Shown one piece after another: positions 1 through 8,900 of a DNA stretch of 64,000 nucleotides. Location of the stretch: the NCBI GenBank assembly GCA_963781155.1, contig CAWAEC010000016.1, forward strand, positions 1,054,001 to 1,118,000, read 5' to 3'. This DNA is from PALSA-693 sp963781155. GTDB taxonomy: Bacteria > Actinomycetota > Acidimicrobiia > Acidimicrobiales > Palsa-688. Positions within the stretch are counted from its first letter, which is position 1; every line of letters starts with the position of its first letter. The notes beneath the pieces are model-generated. The model searched no databases. It worked only from the letters and a program-made list of their open reading frames with translations, and was not told where the DNA came from. The position numbers and the translations under genes were made by a program.

Positions 1-360
1 CACGCCGCCGCTGGGCATACGCGCCGAAAACATGGCAGCCTGCCCGGTCAGCATGTCCAGCTCGCCCAGGAACGAGCCTGGGCCGAAGATCGCTATAACC
101 TGCTCCGGCAGCCCGAAGGCCGCGAACCTCACGACTTCCACATCGCCGGCCTCGACCAGAATGAAGTCATAGTCGACATCCCCGGCCTTGCCCAGGAACG
201 CGCCCGGGTCGACGACCGTCTCCGTGGAACGCTCGCGGATCAGGTCTAGCTGCGACGCGGTGAGTTCCGGATATCCCCCCGGGATTTCCGGCGTCGCCAC
301 GGCCGCTGTCTCGGCGTTCGCCTGCTGCACACTCGCTTGGGTTCTCTCTCGGTCGCTCAT
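1..360 (-). CDS. cNMP-binding-domain protein, N-terminal part (likely thioredoxin-reductase-like FAD oxidoreductase)
   Basis: The gene starts with ATG at 360, preceded by a purine-rich GAGAGGAGAGG about 7 bases upstream, and runs off the left edge, so only about 120 residues are visible. After a roughly 25-residue polar leader, the sequence has the fold of a Crp/cNMP-binding domain: the segment FGPGSFLGELDMLTGQ near residues 97-112 is the classic glycine-rich binding-loop signature. In actinobacteria this N-terminal domain often precedes a thioredoxin-reductase-like FAD/NAD(P) module, but that part lies outside the window and is inferred. A stand-alone Crp-type regulator is the alternative. 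Confidence 0.75.
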   Translation of the reverse strand, partial: MSDRERTQASVQQANAETAAVATPEIPGGYPELTASQLDLIRERSTETVVDPGAFLGKAGDVDYDFILVEAGDVEVVRFAAFGLPEQVIAIFGPGSFLGELDMLTGQAAMFSARMPSGGV

Positions 361-681
361 ACCATTACCTCTCCTCTCTCGGTTCCTTCAGGTTCCTAGC
401 CGATGCTCGAAGCGCGGCAGTTGCGAAGGGCCGACGTCGAGAAAGAAAGCGTCGCGGTGCCGAGGCTCACATTTAAGAGCACCCAAGAAGGGTGGTCAGC
501 CAGCACGCGGGCCATCGATGTGACTGAATGCATCGAGGGCGAGGAGCGCGCCCTGCACGCAATGACCGGCCTCATCCAGTTCGAGGAACATGAGGTCTAC
601 GACCTTGTCCGACGTGTTGGCCACGTGACCAGCGATCGCGACAATCGCGCTCATCAGGTGGGCGCCAACATCGGTTAGAGG
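361..681. other. Gap without a confident gene
   Basis: About 320 bases separate the start of the cNMP-domain gene from the stop of the SRPBCC remnant. A plus-strand frame at 403-678 (91 codons) and a minus-strand frame at about 506-658 are both open. Neither has recognisable motifs or a good ribosome site, and third-position GC does not favour either. The right part probably belonged to the chromosome next to the rearranged SRPBCC gene. Confidence 0.4.
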
Positions 682-924
682 TCAGCCTCCCAGCTGGGCA
701 GCGAGGCGCTCCAGAGTGGTGCCCATCATCTCCTGGTTCTTGGCGGGGCGGTCCTCGATGCCGGAGATCTTCACGCCACACTTCAGCACCGACTCGGGGA
801 GCAGGTTCTCGGTCCACTTGGTGACCCGGCATCCCCCGTGCGTAGGTTCGATCCGGTATCCGCACGTCGCGTAGCGAACATCGCCTGCCGAACACTCGAA
901 GGTAAATGCCCGGCCCGGATCGGT
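682..924 (-). pseudogene. SRPBCC (polyketide-cyclase-like) protein, C-terminal fragment
   Basis: Reading the minus strand from about 924 to the TGA at 682-684 gives about 80 residues with the end of an SRPBCC ligand-binding protein. They contain DPGRAFTFE, then GGCRVTKWTENLLPES, then EDRPAKNQEMMGTTLERL just before the stop. The N-terminal half is absent: upstream of about 922 the DNA switches to relaxase sequence in another frame. There is no start codon, so this is a remnant. The fusion point is one end of a rearranged mobile element. Confidence 0.7.
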
Positions 925-2425
925 TTCGGGCCGCCTGGCCGGAGGTGGCGGTGCCGATCACCTCACATCCCGATGCCTCGAAAGCGGCGGCGACCGCCGA
1001 CAGCACGGTGGTCTTGCCCGCCCCGGCCGCCCCCACCACGAGCTCGGCGCCCCGCCCCGAGGTGCACATGCCGAGAGCGGAGGTGCGTTGTTCAGCAGAC
1101 AGGGGTCCGCCGATGGTTTGCTCGACGGCCCGCATGGTCTGTTCGACCGTGGCCGACGATGCGGTGGAGGCGTCAATGCGTTCCAGTTGGCGGGCCACCG
1201 CCGCGGCGATGGCGTTCTCGGCGGCCAACACCGAGGCCAAAGCGTGCGCTGGTTCGCGGGACCCAGCCACCCCGACCAAAGGGATGACGTCGGGATCAGC
1301 GAGCGCCCGATCGGCCAACACCGCGAGCATCCGGGGATCCTGGCCGAACAAGTGCGGGGCCAACTCGACCAGCAGATGGCGGCGGGAGAACACTTTGCGC
1401 CGTGCCAGCTCCCCCTCTGGCGAGAGCACCTCGGCCAGCGTGTGCCGCACGCGTTTCAGCGACGGTTTGACGGGCGAACCGAGCTCGCGAGCGGCCGTCT
1501 CGATGGCTTGTGTCAGCCGCTTGGGGGGCCAGCCGATGTCAGCCAACTCGGTCTGCCACCTCTGCACCAACTCGGCCTCGACCGTGTCTTGTTTGGCCCG
1601 GCGGGTGGCTCGAGCGGCCACCGCCCGGGCCCGAGACGAGTTGTCTCCTCGCTCTTGGCAGGCGGCGTCGATCTCGGCCGACCGCTTCGAGTGAACGTCG
1701 ATAACCTCGTCGGGGACGCCGGCGATCCGCCAATGCCGCAGCCTCCCCGACGGGCCCGGATCGCCCTCGATCCCATACCCTAACTCGACCGCCACCCGCG
1801 CTGCTGCCACCCGGCCGACCATGGTCGCGGCGTGCAAATGCTCCCGCCACAACGCGGTGTCAGCCGCCTTCCAGCCACCCTTCTCGTCGCGCATCTCCAC
1901 CACGTTCGCCAACAAAACGTGATCGTGCGGGCAGGGATCTCCGGCCCTCGACGTGGCGTGGCGAGTATGCCCGTAGGTCAACCCGGAGGTGGGCGTGGCC
2001 GCCGCGCTGCGACCCCGCCGGCTCCCCGCCCGGCCGGTGATCTCGTCGAGATAGGCGAGGGTGGCGTCGCGCTCCGCGTCCATGATCCGATGCATTTGCT
2101 CGGCTCCGCCGATGACCCCCAACTCGGCCACCGACTTGTGGGCTGAGATCACCAGCTCCAGACCCGGCCGGCGGGTCGACACCAGGGTCGCGCCGGTCAC
2201 CGGATGGCGGGCCCCACCAGGCCCGAAGATCGCCGCGTAGTCCTCTTGGCTGACCGCTCCTTCCAACCCCAGCCCGGCTGCCCCAGCGCCACCCCACACC
2301 GGCGGCGTCTCCCCCCGAGAGGCGTAGTAGGCCAGGGCCATCCCCGCGTAGTCGTCTCCCCGGCCCAGCACCGTGCGCTCGTGGTAGGCCACCGACTCGG
2401 CCCCCATCATCCGCATCCACGCCAC
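922..2425 (-). pseudogene. MobF/TrwC-type conjugative relaxase, 3'-truncated
   Basis: A GTG start at 2425 follows GGGAGGAGG with an 8-base gap. The relaxase domain is clear: MMGAESVAYHE at the N-terminus, the ALAYYASRGE motif, RHPVTGA, the LELVISAHKSVAELG region, and a metal-binding TRAGDPCPHDHVLLANVVEM histidine cluster. A TraA-like helicase begins with the Walker A motif VVGAAGAGKTTVLSAVAAA. Homology ends abruptly at TATSGQAARN near 922, about 500 residues in, where family members run to roughly 900-1900. The frame stays open to 572 but that part is the antisense-frame shadow of the SRPBCC fragment. The nicking domain is complete; the helicase domain, and so conjugal transfer, is lost. Confidence 0.85.
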
Positions 2426-3218
2426 CAGCCTTGCCTCCTCCCTGCACCGGCACCCGCTCTGCTGGCAACCCACCGGGTTGCAACCGTGTTTCGAGGAAAG
2501 GTATTTGTAGCACAAGAGCATGACGATGTGGCGGCTATTTGTGGAAGAGAGACAGGGTAGGAGAGTGCGGTGGCTGGAGTGGTGGGTCTGTGGAGGGGAC
2601 TGGTCAGCGGAAAATGTGTTGTGGGTGCTGAGGATTTGCGCTTGGGCGCCAGGTCCGGAGGTAGGTGCTGCGAGGGCCAGTCTCCCGAATGTTAGGACAG
2701 CATTTCGGCGGTGCATTGTCCGAATAATCGAGACGGTAGTCGAATGTAATCGGGCCGGTTTCGATCGGCCGGACAGCGGATCGCGTGCACCCGTTCGCAC
2801 GGAATCGGCCCGGCTGAGACGGCCCGCTGACGACACGGGATGTGGCGAATCGACCATCCGGGCCCCAGGGGTAGAGAAACCCGGCGCGTGACCCGGTCGT
2901 GGGACAGCTGGCGGCCGAGTCATCGGGTCAGGACGCCTCGCAGGAAAGAGAGCCCCCATCATGCTCGGGCGATCCGAACCGACGGTCGAGTTCCCCGGCT
3001 CAGGTCGAGCGGGGAATCCTCTCGCGGTCTCGCTCCCCACCCCAAGCGCGCCGCTGGTCCTTACACCGCCCTTGAGTGGGGACAGCCCGACGGAAGCGGG
3101 GTTGGTCGCGACGATGCAGTGGGTCCAAGAAACCGGGGTGGCTCCACGGTCGCCATATAGATAGACGGTATGGCGCGTCGCTCAAAGGTAGGAGACCGAA
3201 TGTGATCAGGAGGACATC
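2426..3218. other. 793-bp gap between relaxase and HTH gene; possible oriT region
   Basis: The region between the divergent relaxase and regulator genes holds no convincing coding sequence, although a minus-strand frame stays open through it. It includes a lower-GC stretch at about 2470-2740 and a small dyad, GGCCG-N8-CGGCC, near 2752-2770. Such a gap beside a relaxase is where a transfer origin would be expected. No nic site can be recognised by eye. An 11-residue open frame (3170-3205) ends just before the ribosome site of the next gene. Confidence 0.35.
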
Positions 3219-3689
3219 GTGAACCTCGGACAACCCGACGCCTCCGCCAGCGCGGCGGACCGTAGTCCACTGCCGGCGAACGCGCAGGCGCTCGTGGCCA
3301 CGGAGGAGTCGCTTGCCCTACGTCGCCGGCTCGGTCCTCTGGCTTGGTCGACGCTCCAGCACATGGCACTCGGTTCTCACCGGACTGAGCGGGGATGGGC
3401 CGTCCCGATGGGAGTCCGCGATATCGCCGCGGGCATCGCCGTCACCAAGGACACCGCCGCCCGGGCCGTCTCGCGGCTGACGAGAGCGGGGCTGGTCACC
3501 CGGACTCAGGTCGAGGTGCTCGGCGGAGGTCGACGTTCCGGCTATCTGCTCGCCCTTCCTGACTCCCTACGGCTGATCGGATCTCCGACCACGTCCCGCC
3601 AGCCACCTCGAGGCCGGCCCGCTTTGACCTCCTTCATCAACTCCGACGCAATCGCGACACGTCCCCTTGGAGGCCACGATGACGACTGA
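3219..3689 (+). CDS. Winged-helix (MarR-like) regulatory protein of the integrated element
   Basis: A GTG start at 3219 has a perfect AGGAGG five bases upstream. The 156-residue product has a central winged helix: GVRDIAAGIAVTKDTAARAVSRL (residues about 67-89) is the helix-turn-helix and GLVTRTQVEVLGGGRRSGYLL the wing. The C-terminus is Pro/Arg-rich. It overlaps the next gene by 11 bases, so the two are translationally coupled, and lies between relaxase and excisionase. It is probably a regulator of the element's maintenance or transfer genes; its targets are not visible. A short leader frame encoding 11 residues precedes it. Confidence 0.7.
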   Translation: MNLGQPDASASAADRSPLPANAQALVATEESLALRRRLGPLAWSTLQHMALGSHRTERGWAVPMGVRDIAAGIAVTKDTAARAVSRLTRAGLVTRTQVEVLGGGRRSGYLLALPDSLRLIGSPTTSRQPPRGRPALTSFINSDAIATRPLGGHDDD

Positions 3690-3987
3690 CGAGAAGCTCG
3701 CGGTCTCGATCCCCACTGCAGCCAAGTTGCTCGACTGCTCGCCCGCAACCGTCCGCCGGGCAGTGGAGCGCGGACAGCTGCGTGCTGTCCATCTGATGGG
3801 CAAGTTGATCCCGATGGTCGAGCTGGAGCGCCATCTCGGGATCAAGCGACCTGTCCCCTCCTCCGAGGCTCTCGTCGAAGTGTTCGCCGCGCCTGGTCGG
3901 CGTCAGCGAGCCTCAGCCTCCGCCGCTCCGTCGAGTAGCGCCGCCATGACCTCCGCCGCGGCCCGATCTCGGGCCGGAACGAAGTGA
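3679..3987 (+). CDS. Excisionase-like helix-turn-helix protein
   Basis: ATG at 3679 has GGAGG five bases upstream and overlaps the stop of the preceding gene. The 102-residue product carries an HTH_17/MerR-like DNA-binding module near residues 12-58 (SIPTAAKLLDCSPATVRRAVE, then a wing with LIPMVELERHLG) of the kind found in excisionases next to tyrosine integrases. The Ala/Ser-rich tail has no domain. Its last ~85 bases overlap the 3' end of the convergent integrase gene at 3903-3987. It probably directs the integrase towards excision; since the integrase is interrupted, excision may be dead. Confidence 0.7.
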   Translation: MTTDEKLAVSIPTAAKLLDCSPATVRRAVERGQLRAVHLMGKLIPMVELERHLGIKRPVPSSEALVEVFAAPGRRQRASASAAPSSSAAMTSAAARSRAGTK

Positions 3988-5147
3988 GAGTAGGTTCGCA
4001 GAGTGACGGAGGGGTCTTGGCCCAACCGGCCAGCGACGGTCACCACGTCAACGCCGGCAGCGAGGAGCTGGGTGGCGACGTGGTGACGGAGATCGTGCAA
4101 GCGAACCCCCTGGAGCCCCAGACGGTCTCGAAGGCGCATGAAGCGATGGGTCATCACCTGAGGATCGACCGGGGCGCTACCTCTGATATCAGTGGCGAAG
4201 ACAAACGGGTCCCTGACCAACTTCGTCCCGCAGGCGAAGGCTCGTTCCGTCTGGCGGACGTGCTGGGCTCGCAGCACGTCGAGGGTGCCCCCGTCGAGGG
4301 CGACCTGCCGCACTCCTCGTTTGGTCTTGGGCCGGTCTCGCAGGACCGGCCCCTCGGCTCCAACGCTGACGACCGGAGCCAGGGAGACGGTGGCGGACTC
4401 GAGGTTGACGGCGGACCACCGAAGACCGGCGATCTCGCCTCGGCGGGTGCCGAGCGATGCCGCCAGGCGGATCTACGTCGCCCATTCCGGATCGATGCGC
4501 TCCGCTTCGGCCAGCAGCGCCAGCACGTCGCTGGTGGCAGGAGACGTGATGGGCCGATCCTCGGTGTCGCTTTGCGGGCGCACCGCTTTCTCGGCTGGGT
4601 TGGAGTCCAGCCAGCCCAGCTTGACCGCGTAGCCGAGGGCCAGCGAGAAGGCCACGTGGGTCTTTTGAACGGTGGCGGCGGCGAGGGGCCGTGGTGGCCG
4701 GATCTGGCCCTGAGGGCGTGCTTCGACGGCCCGATCCGGCTTGCCCTTGGTGAGGAGTCGGAGGTAGAGCGCATTGATCTGCTCGGTCGTGACATCCCGC
4801 AGGGGCTTGGTGCCGATGATCGGCAGGATGTAGCAGTCGACGACTTGGTGGAATCGCCGAGACGATGCCGGCGATTTCTTCCCGGCTGCCACGAGTGCGT
4901 CGAACATGGTCAACCAGGCGTCGCACCCGTCAGCGACGGTTTTGGCTTTGGTGCGGCCGGCCCGCCGTTTGGTCCCGAGCTCGCCGAGGAGCTTGACGAG
5001 CTCCTGTTGCGCCTGGCGTTTTCCCGATACGTACACGGTCTTCGTGGCCCGCTGGCGCTGACCCGTAACGGGATCAGCGGGTCCCTCGGCGCGCGGCCGC
5101 CAGGCGCCCGGTCGCCTCTGATCGACGGTGCCTCTGGGTCGGCTCAT
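3903..5147 (-). pseudogene. Tyrosine recombinase (integrase) interrupted by an in-frame amber codon
   Basis: From ATG 5147 the frame encodes an N-terminal arm- and core-binding region (VADGCDAWLTMF, then ATVQKTHVAFSLALGYAVKLGWLDSNPAEKAV). A TAG at 4473-4475 then interrupts the phrase PEWAT-stop-IRLAASLGTRRGEIAGLRW. The frame continues unchanged to 3903 with the catalytic set intact: first Arg in TRRGEIAGLRW, HDLRHHVATQLL, and a final Tyr in TLRTYSHF. Without the stop it would be 414 residues, normal for this family. Homologues have an aromatic residue there, so a TAC/TAT to TAG change is the simplest explanation. It lies 111 bases from tRNA-Val, the likely integration target. Confidence 0.85.
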
Positions 5148-5258
5148 TCGGCTCCGCTCACCGCTCTAGGATGAGTTTCGGGTCCTGGTTCGGGTCCTGA
5201 GCGCAGTCTGAAACCATCAAACTCCGGTGGATACCCTATCTGACCAGGGACTTTAAGG

Positions 5259-5331
5259 TGGGCGCTGAGGGACTCGAACCCCCGACCACCGCCTTGTAAG
5301 GGCGGCGCTCTACCAGCTGAGCTAAGCGCCC
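5259..5331 (-). tRNA. tRNA-Val (anticodon TAC)
   Basis: The minus strand folds into a full cloverleaf. The acceptor arm is GGGCGCT/AGCGCCC with discriminator A, the D arm contains GCTCAGCTGGTAGAGC, the anticodon arm is CCGCC-CTTACAA-GGCGG (anticodon TAC), and the T arm is GGGGG-TTCGAGT-CCCTC. CCA is not encoded. The integrase gene starts 111 bases downstream of its 3' end, the usual position when the tRNA 3' end served as attachment site. No second copy of its 3' end is seen in the window. Confidence 0.95.
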
Positions 5332-5420
5332 GACACGTCCGGTTCCCGGTCGCAACCGGGGAGAGCTTAGCCTGGATCCACCGCCCAAGCGGGGGTTGAA
5401 GGCGTGAGAGGGGGCTGAGC

Positions 5421-7010
5421 ATCCACGAAAAGGCCGCTCCGGTAAGGGAAAATCTGGCTACCACACCTCGATTAGTCCCTGACCGGAGGGCACTTTTTCG
5501 ATGCGCTCATCTTGTCACAGTCTGGACCACCTGGCGGTGACCTTCGACGATGACCATGCGGTGGCCAACGCCGGGCTGGTGCTGCCGGCCACCTTGGCCC
5601 AGCACCTGGGCGTGAAGCAGCTCTTCGACGAGTATGTCGATCTGGGCGACGCTGCCGGCCGGGCCAATGTGGGGCTCAAGGCGATGACCTTGGTCCACTC
5701 GGCGTTGGCGGGTGGGGATTGCATCGATGACGCTGATCGGATGCGGGTCGCTTCCACCGCAGAAGTGCTGGGCCACCCGGTGCGGGCGCCTTCGACGTTG
5801 GGGACGTTCCTTCGTAGCTTCACCTGGGGTCATATCAGCCAGCTGGAGCGGGTGCAGGACGAGCTGCTGGCCCGGGCGTGGGCGGCGGGGGCCGGTCCCG
5901 GCGATGGCCCGGTGACCGTGGATGTCGACTCGACCATCTGTGAGACCTATGGGTTGCATAAGCAAGGGGCCAAGTTCGGCTACACCAAGGTGCGCGGCTA
6001 TCACCCGCTGGTGGCCACTGTGGCCGGGTTGGACCAGGTGGTAGGAACGCGGTTGCGGGGCGGCAATGTGCACACCGCCCGGGGGGCGGCCAGCTTCATC
6101 ACCAAGGTGTTCCGTCGCATCCGCGCCGCCGGTGCGACCGGGGTGATGGTGATGCGGGCCGACTCAGGGTTCTACAACCGCAAGGTCACCCAGGCGTGCG
6201 AGAAGGCGGGCGTGGCCTACTCGATCACGGTCAAGCTTTCCAAGTCCCTGCTGCAAAAGATCGCCGCCATCCCCGAAGAAGCTTGGACACCGATCCCCTA
6301 CTGGATGCCCGACGGCGCCGACGTGGCCGAGATCGCCTACCGGCCCTTCTCTCGCCACCACCGGGAGGTCCGCCTGATTGTGCGGCGAACCAAGCCGACA
6401 CCGGGCACCCAGCTGGCCTTGCTGGTCACCTACGACTACCACGCCTTCATCACCAACCGCCAGGGCGACACCTTGACCCTCGAAGCCGACCACCGCCGTC
6501 ACGCCGTATGCGAGGACACCATCAAAGACCTCAAATACGGGGTCGGGCTCAACCACCTCCCCTCTGGCCGCTTCGCCGCCAACGCTGCTTGGATGATCTT
6601 CAACGTCATCGCTCACAACCTCGGCCGCTGGACCGTGCACATCGGCTCGGGCCAACAGCCGACAACGATGACCACCAAGACCCTACGGACCCGGCTGCTT
6701 GCCCTGCCCGGGCGGATCACCACCTCGGCCCGCAAGCAGAGCCTTCACCTGCCCGCCCACTGGCCCTGGCAAGAACACTTCTACACCATCCTCGACCGCC
6801 TCCGTGCCGTCGAGCTAGTCACCTAAACGGCCAGCCGGACCGACGCCCGTGGCGGCCGCGTCGACGACAACCCCACCACCCAGAACTGCTAGGCCCAACA
6901 CGCCCCCAAACGAACCCCGCGTCCTGACTCAGGCCCCCACCGAACTCATCAACGTGCCCCCATCCACCAAACACCCAGAGACCGGTTCCACCCGGAGCTC
7001 ATCGGTGGAT
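5421..7010 (+). mobile_element. IS1380-family insertion sequence (ends tentative)
   Basis: The transposase gene is flanked by short, imperfect terminal inverted repeats. The left end at 5421 reads ATCCACGAAAAGGCCGCTCC; the right end, read inwards from 7010, begins ATCCACCGATGAGCTCC. They share ATCCAC-GA...AG...CTCCGG with a small gap. No target duplication is obvious, so the exact ends are uncertain. It sits between tRNA-Val and the tudS-like gene, stopping only about seven bases beyond that gene's stop codon. Confidence 0.5.
5501..6826 (+). CDS. IS1380-family transposase (DDE)
   Basis: This 441-residue protein has the IS1380/DDE_Tnp_1 layout: VTVDVDSTICETYG (first Asp, residues about 144-158), YTKVRGYHPLVATVAG, then MVMRADSGFYNRKVTQAC (second Asp, about 212-229), and a late Glu region, CEDTIKDLKYGVGLNHLPSGRFAANAAW, typical of the family. 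Length matches intact members and no frameshift is visible, so it may be active. ATG at 5501 is the first in-frame start. Confidence 0.9.
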   Translation: MRSSCHSLDHLAVTFDDDHAVANAGLVLPATLAQHLGVKQLFDEYVDLGDAAGRANVGLKAMTLVHSALAGGDCIDDADRMRVASTAEVLGHPVRAPSTLGTFLRSFTWGHISQLERVQDELLARAWAAGAGPGDGPVTVDVDSTICETYGLHKQGAKFGYTKVRGYHPLVATVAGLDQVVGTRLRGGNVHTARGAASFITKVFRRIRAAGATGVMVMRADSGFYNRKVTQACEKAGVAYSITVKLSKSLLQKIAAIPEEAWTPIPYWMPDGADVAEIAYRPFSRHHREVRLIVRRTKPTPGTQLALLVTYDYHAFITNRQGDTLTLEADHRRHAVCEDTIKDLKYGVGLNHLPSGRFAANAAWMIFNVIAHNLGRWTVHIGSGQQPTTMTTKTLRTRLLALPGRITTSARKQSLHLPAHWPWQEHFYTILDRLRAVELVT

Positions 7011-7016
7011 CCGGGC

Positions 7017-7550
7017 TTAGTTTCCTTCCTCCTCCGTGCTCGTGGCGCCGGGTCTCGTCGCGTTCGCTGTCTCTTGTTCGAGATCTTCCTCCGAGGTCAC
7101 CTCGATGCCTGCCGCGATGAGCGCATCGACGGTCACACCGTTGCCCGAACGGAGCACGCGGCGATAGGTGCCGTCGTAGATCTGCCCGCAACCGCAGGAG
7201 GGGGAGCGAGCCTTCATGACCGCCCGGGTCGCGCCCGCCGCACGTGCAACCGCCACGGCATGGGCGGCGCCTCGTTCGTACAACACAGTCACGTCCGTCC
7301 CCGTTGCCGTATGGACCTTGCCGTCTGGAGCGCGTTCAGCCGCAGGTCGAGGCGTGGGAAGCCCACCCGCGACCTCCGGGCACACGGCCACGAGCCGGTT
7401 CGATGTGCCAAGAGCCAGCACGTTCGAATTCGCTGACCCTTCGCCCCGGTGGTTGCAGGCGACGCCCAGCAGGCAAGCAGATACGAGCACCGCAGGCTGC
7501 CGGGCTGGGTCCGATTGGTCGGGAGCTGGCACGGCCTCCATTCTGGCCAC
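7017..7550 (-). CDS. DUF523 / TudS-type 2-thiouracil desulfurase family protein
   Basis: The 177-residue product starts with the DUF523 hallmark VLVSACLLGVACNHRGEG (residues about 20-37), followed by AVCPEVAGGLPTPRPAAE and AVMKARSPSCGCGQIYDG. These cysteines match those that hold a [4Fe-4S] cluster in TudS, which removes sulfur from thiouracil. Whether thiouracil is the natural substrate here is inferred. The C-terminal 20 residues are acidic. The annotated start is GTG; ATG at 7541 is equally possible. The stop codon lies right beside the IS1380 right end, so the insertion just missed the gene. Confidence 0.85.
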   Translation of the reverse strand: MARMEAVPAPDQSDPARQPAVLVSACLLGVACNHRGEGSANSNVLALGTSNRLVAVCPEVAGGLPTPRPAAERAPDGKVHTATGTDVTVLYERGAAHAVAVARAAGATRAVMKARSPSCGCGQIYDGTYRRVLRSGNGVTVDALIAAGIEVTSEEDLEQETANATRPGATSTEEEGN

Positions 7551-7743
7551 AGCGAGCGCCTCACGCTGCGTACCGCTTGGCTGGTCATTGAGGGTGACGG
7601 CCCGACCGGCCCGACCGTCGCCAGCAGTCGGCTGGCGATCGGTCGGAGCGGTCGGGCAAGCCGCGGGCCCGGCGGACGCGGCTCCGCTGAGCCTTCAGGT
7701 CAGGTCCAGACCCTGGTCAGATGGGGTGTTCCGGTACCGGCCA

Positions 7744-8070
7744 TCAGGCCGTCAACTGGATGTTGTCTTCGGGTCGAGGATTCTTCCGAGGACGACCCCG
7801 CCGTCGCTTCTGGGACAGCACCTTGCCGTTGAGGAACAGCTCACCTCCCCAGACGCCCCAGGGCTCGCGCCGCTCGAGGGCGCCTTCCAGGCAGGGCGCA
7901 ATCCGGGGGCACGTGGCGCAGATGCGCTTCGCTTGCACAATGTCAGGGATCTGGTCTGAGAAAAACAGCTCCGTCAGGTTCCCCGTCTCGGTCCGGCAGC
8001 TGGCATCGGCCCATTCCTCGGCCGGCCCGCAAGCCTCGATCAACTCCTGGCGTAACTCGATGGCGAACAT
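7744..8070 (-). CDS. WhiB-family iron-sulfur transcriptional regulator
   Basis: This is a 108-residue protein with the four WhiB cysteines: one in DASCRTE (about residue 25), then CATC and C in ICATCPRIAPCLEGAL (about residues 51, 54 and 60), which bind a [4Fe-4S] cluster. The GVWGG turn follows. The C-terminus is basic (QKRRRGRPRKNPR), an AT-hook-like DNA-binding tail. ATG 8070 has a GAGGAAGGAA ribosome site. WhiB proteins are confined to actinobacteria and their phages and act with a sigma factor; the target genes here are unknown. Confidence 0.95.
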   Translation of the reverse strand: MFAIELRQELIEACGPAEEWADASCRTETGNLTELFFSDQIPDIVQAKRICATCPRIAPCLEGALERREPWGVWGGELFLNGKVLSQKRRRGRPRKNPRPEDNIQLTA

Positions 8071-8120
8071 CTCGCCGATTCCTTCCTCTTGGTCCCGGCA
8101 GTGGTGTCTTTGGAAAAGGA

Positions 8121-8150
8121 AGAGGCCGCCGGGATTCTCCGGCGGCCTCT
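8121..8150 (-). terminator. Rho-independent-type terminator hairpin
   Basis: A perfect 12-bp inverted repeat, AGAGGCCGCCGG and CCGGCGGCCTCT with a six-base loop, is followed on the minus strand by a pyrimidine run TCCTTTTCC. It lies just past the stop of the small gene at 8179-8364 and upstream of whiB, so it separates the two minus-strand transcripts. Confidence 0.8.
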
Positions 8151-8178
8151 GAGCCCTTCTGCGGAACTGGTGCTGTGT

Positions 8179-8364
8179 CTATCCAGTCGACCAGTCCTCA
8201 GGGCTCAGTGGCCAGACGTCAGTCACGTTGCCGGTCATGGCAAAGCACGGGTGCAGGCGCTTTGCGGACTTGGCCGTGATCGACGTTGCGGCGGCGCCGA
8301 CAGCCCACGAAGCAGCGGAGCGCCCGCGCGAAATGAGCTGACCGTAGCGGTCGCACTTCACCAT
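8179..8364 (-). CDS. Small protein of unknown function (61 aa)
   Basis: ATG at 8364 follows GGAAGGGAG with four bases between, which favours it over the more upstream ATG at 8439. The product is 61 residues, has two cysteines (positions 4 and 40), a small Ala/Ser-rich middle (AASWAVGAAATSITAKSAK) and an acidic, Trp-containing end (VWPLSPEDWSTG). I do not recognise a family. The clear ribosome site and the strong terminator at 8121-8150 argue that it is a real transcript. It could be a small structural or regulatory protein. Confidence 0.5.
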   Translation of the reverse strand: MVKCDRYGQLISRGRSAASWAVGAAATSITAKSAKRLHPCFAMTGNVTDVWPLSPEDWSTG

Positions 8365-8900
8365 GACGCTCCCTTCCGTGCTGGGTCCGGCTCGTGACCA
8401 TCCGCCAGGGACCTTCCCTGCCGTGAGTAATCCCATCACGGGGGCGGCTCTGGCGTCAAACCATTATTTTTAGCGTTCGGCGTTCCCGGGTCCGATGTCC
8501 ACGAAAGTGCTGGTCACGCCCGACGTTTACCTTGACATGGAGTAGGTACGGGGCGTAGCCGAAAGGACACCTCTGCGGGCATCGCTCCCGACGCAAATGC
8601 GTGCTCCGCTCTGGCTCCAGACCACGGCCGACCGGAATTGCCCGGAGCTCCCCTCAAATCGGTCGAAAGCAAATTATATCGGAGAAATCATCTAAGACCG
8701 GAGGGCACTGCAGCTCCGCATACACCTCGATCCTGCTCTCGCCGACATCGGCGGTCCTTGCGCCAAGCGCGACACCCGACACGGCCACCTTCCCGAGGCA
8801 TCGGAAGTCGTGCCGTGACGCCTCAGTGCCCAGGGGCGAGCGCCAGGAATCAGAGCGGGCGCACCTCGACCCCCGACCTGCGACCGCTGACCCCGTTGCG
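8365..8900. other. 536-bp gap with possible gene remnant
   Basis: No intact gene is seen between the small protein and the holin-like gene. On the minus strand at about 8680-8880 one frame reads like the end of a protein (VAVSGVALGARTADVGES, then EVYAELQCPPVL), but no start or family is recognised, so it may be a decayed gene. A TTGACA at 8532-8537 could be a -35 box, without a convincing -10. Confidence 0.3.

Noticed and set aside
572..3040. 822-codon minus-strand frame as one gene
   Set aside because: Only 922-2425 resembles a relaxase; the upstream part has no family text and the downstream part is the wrong frame of an SRPBCC fragment.
3984..5174. 396-codon plus-strand frame
   Set aside because: It is antisense to the integrase, has no motifs and appears only because of GC-rich third positions.
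5144..5464. 106-codon minus-strand frame next to the integrase
   Set aside because: It runs through the tRNA-Val gene.
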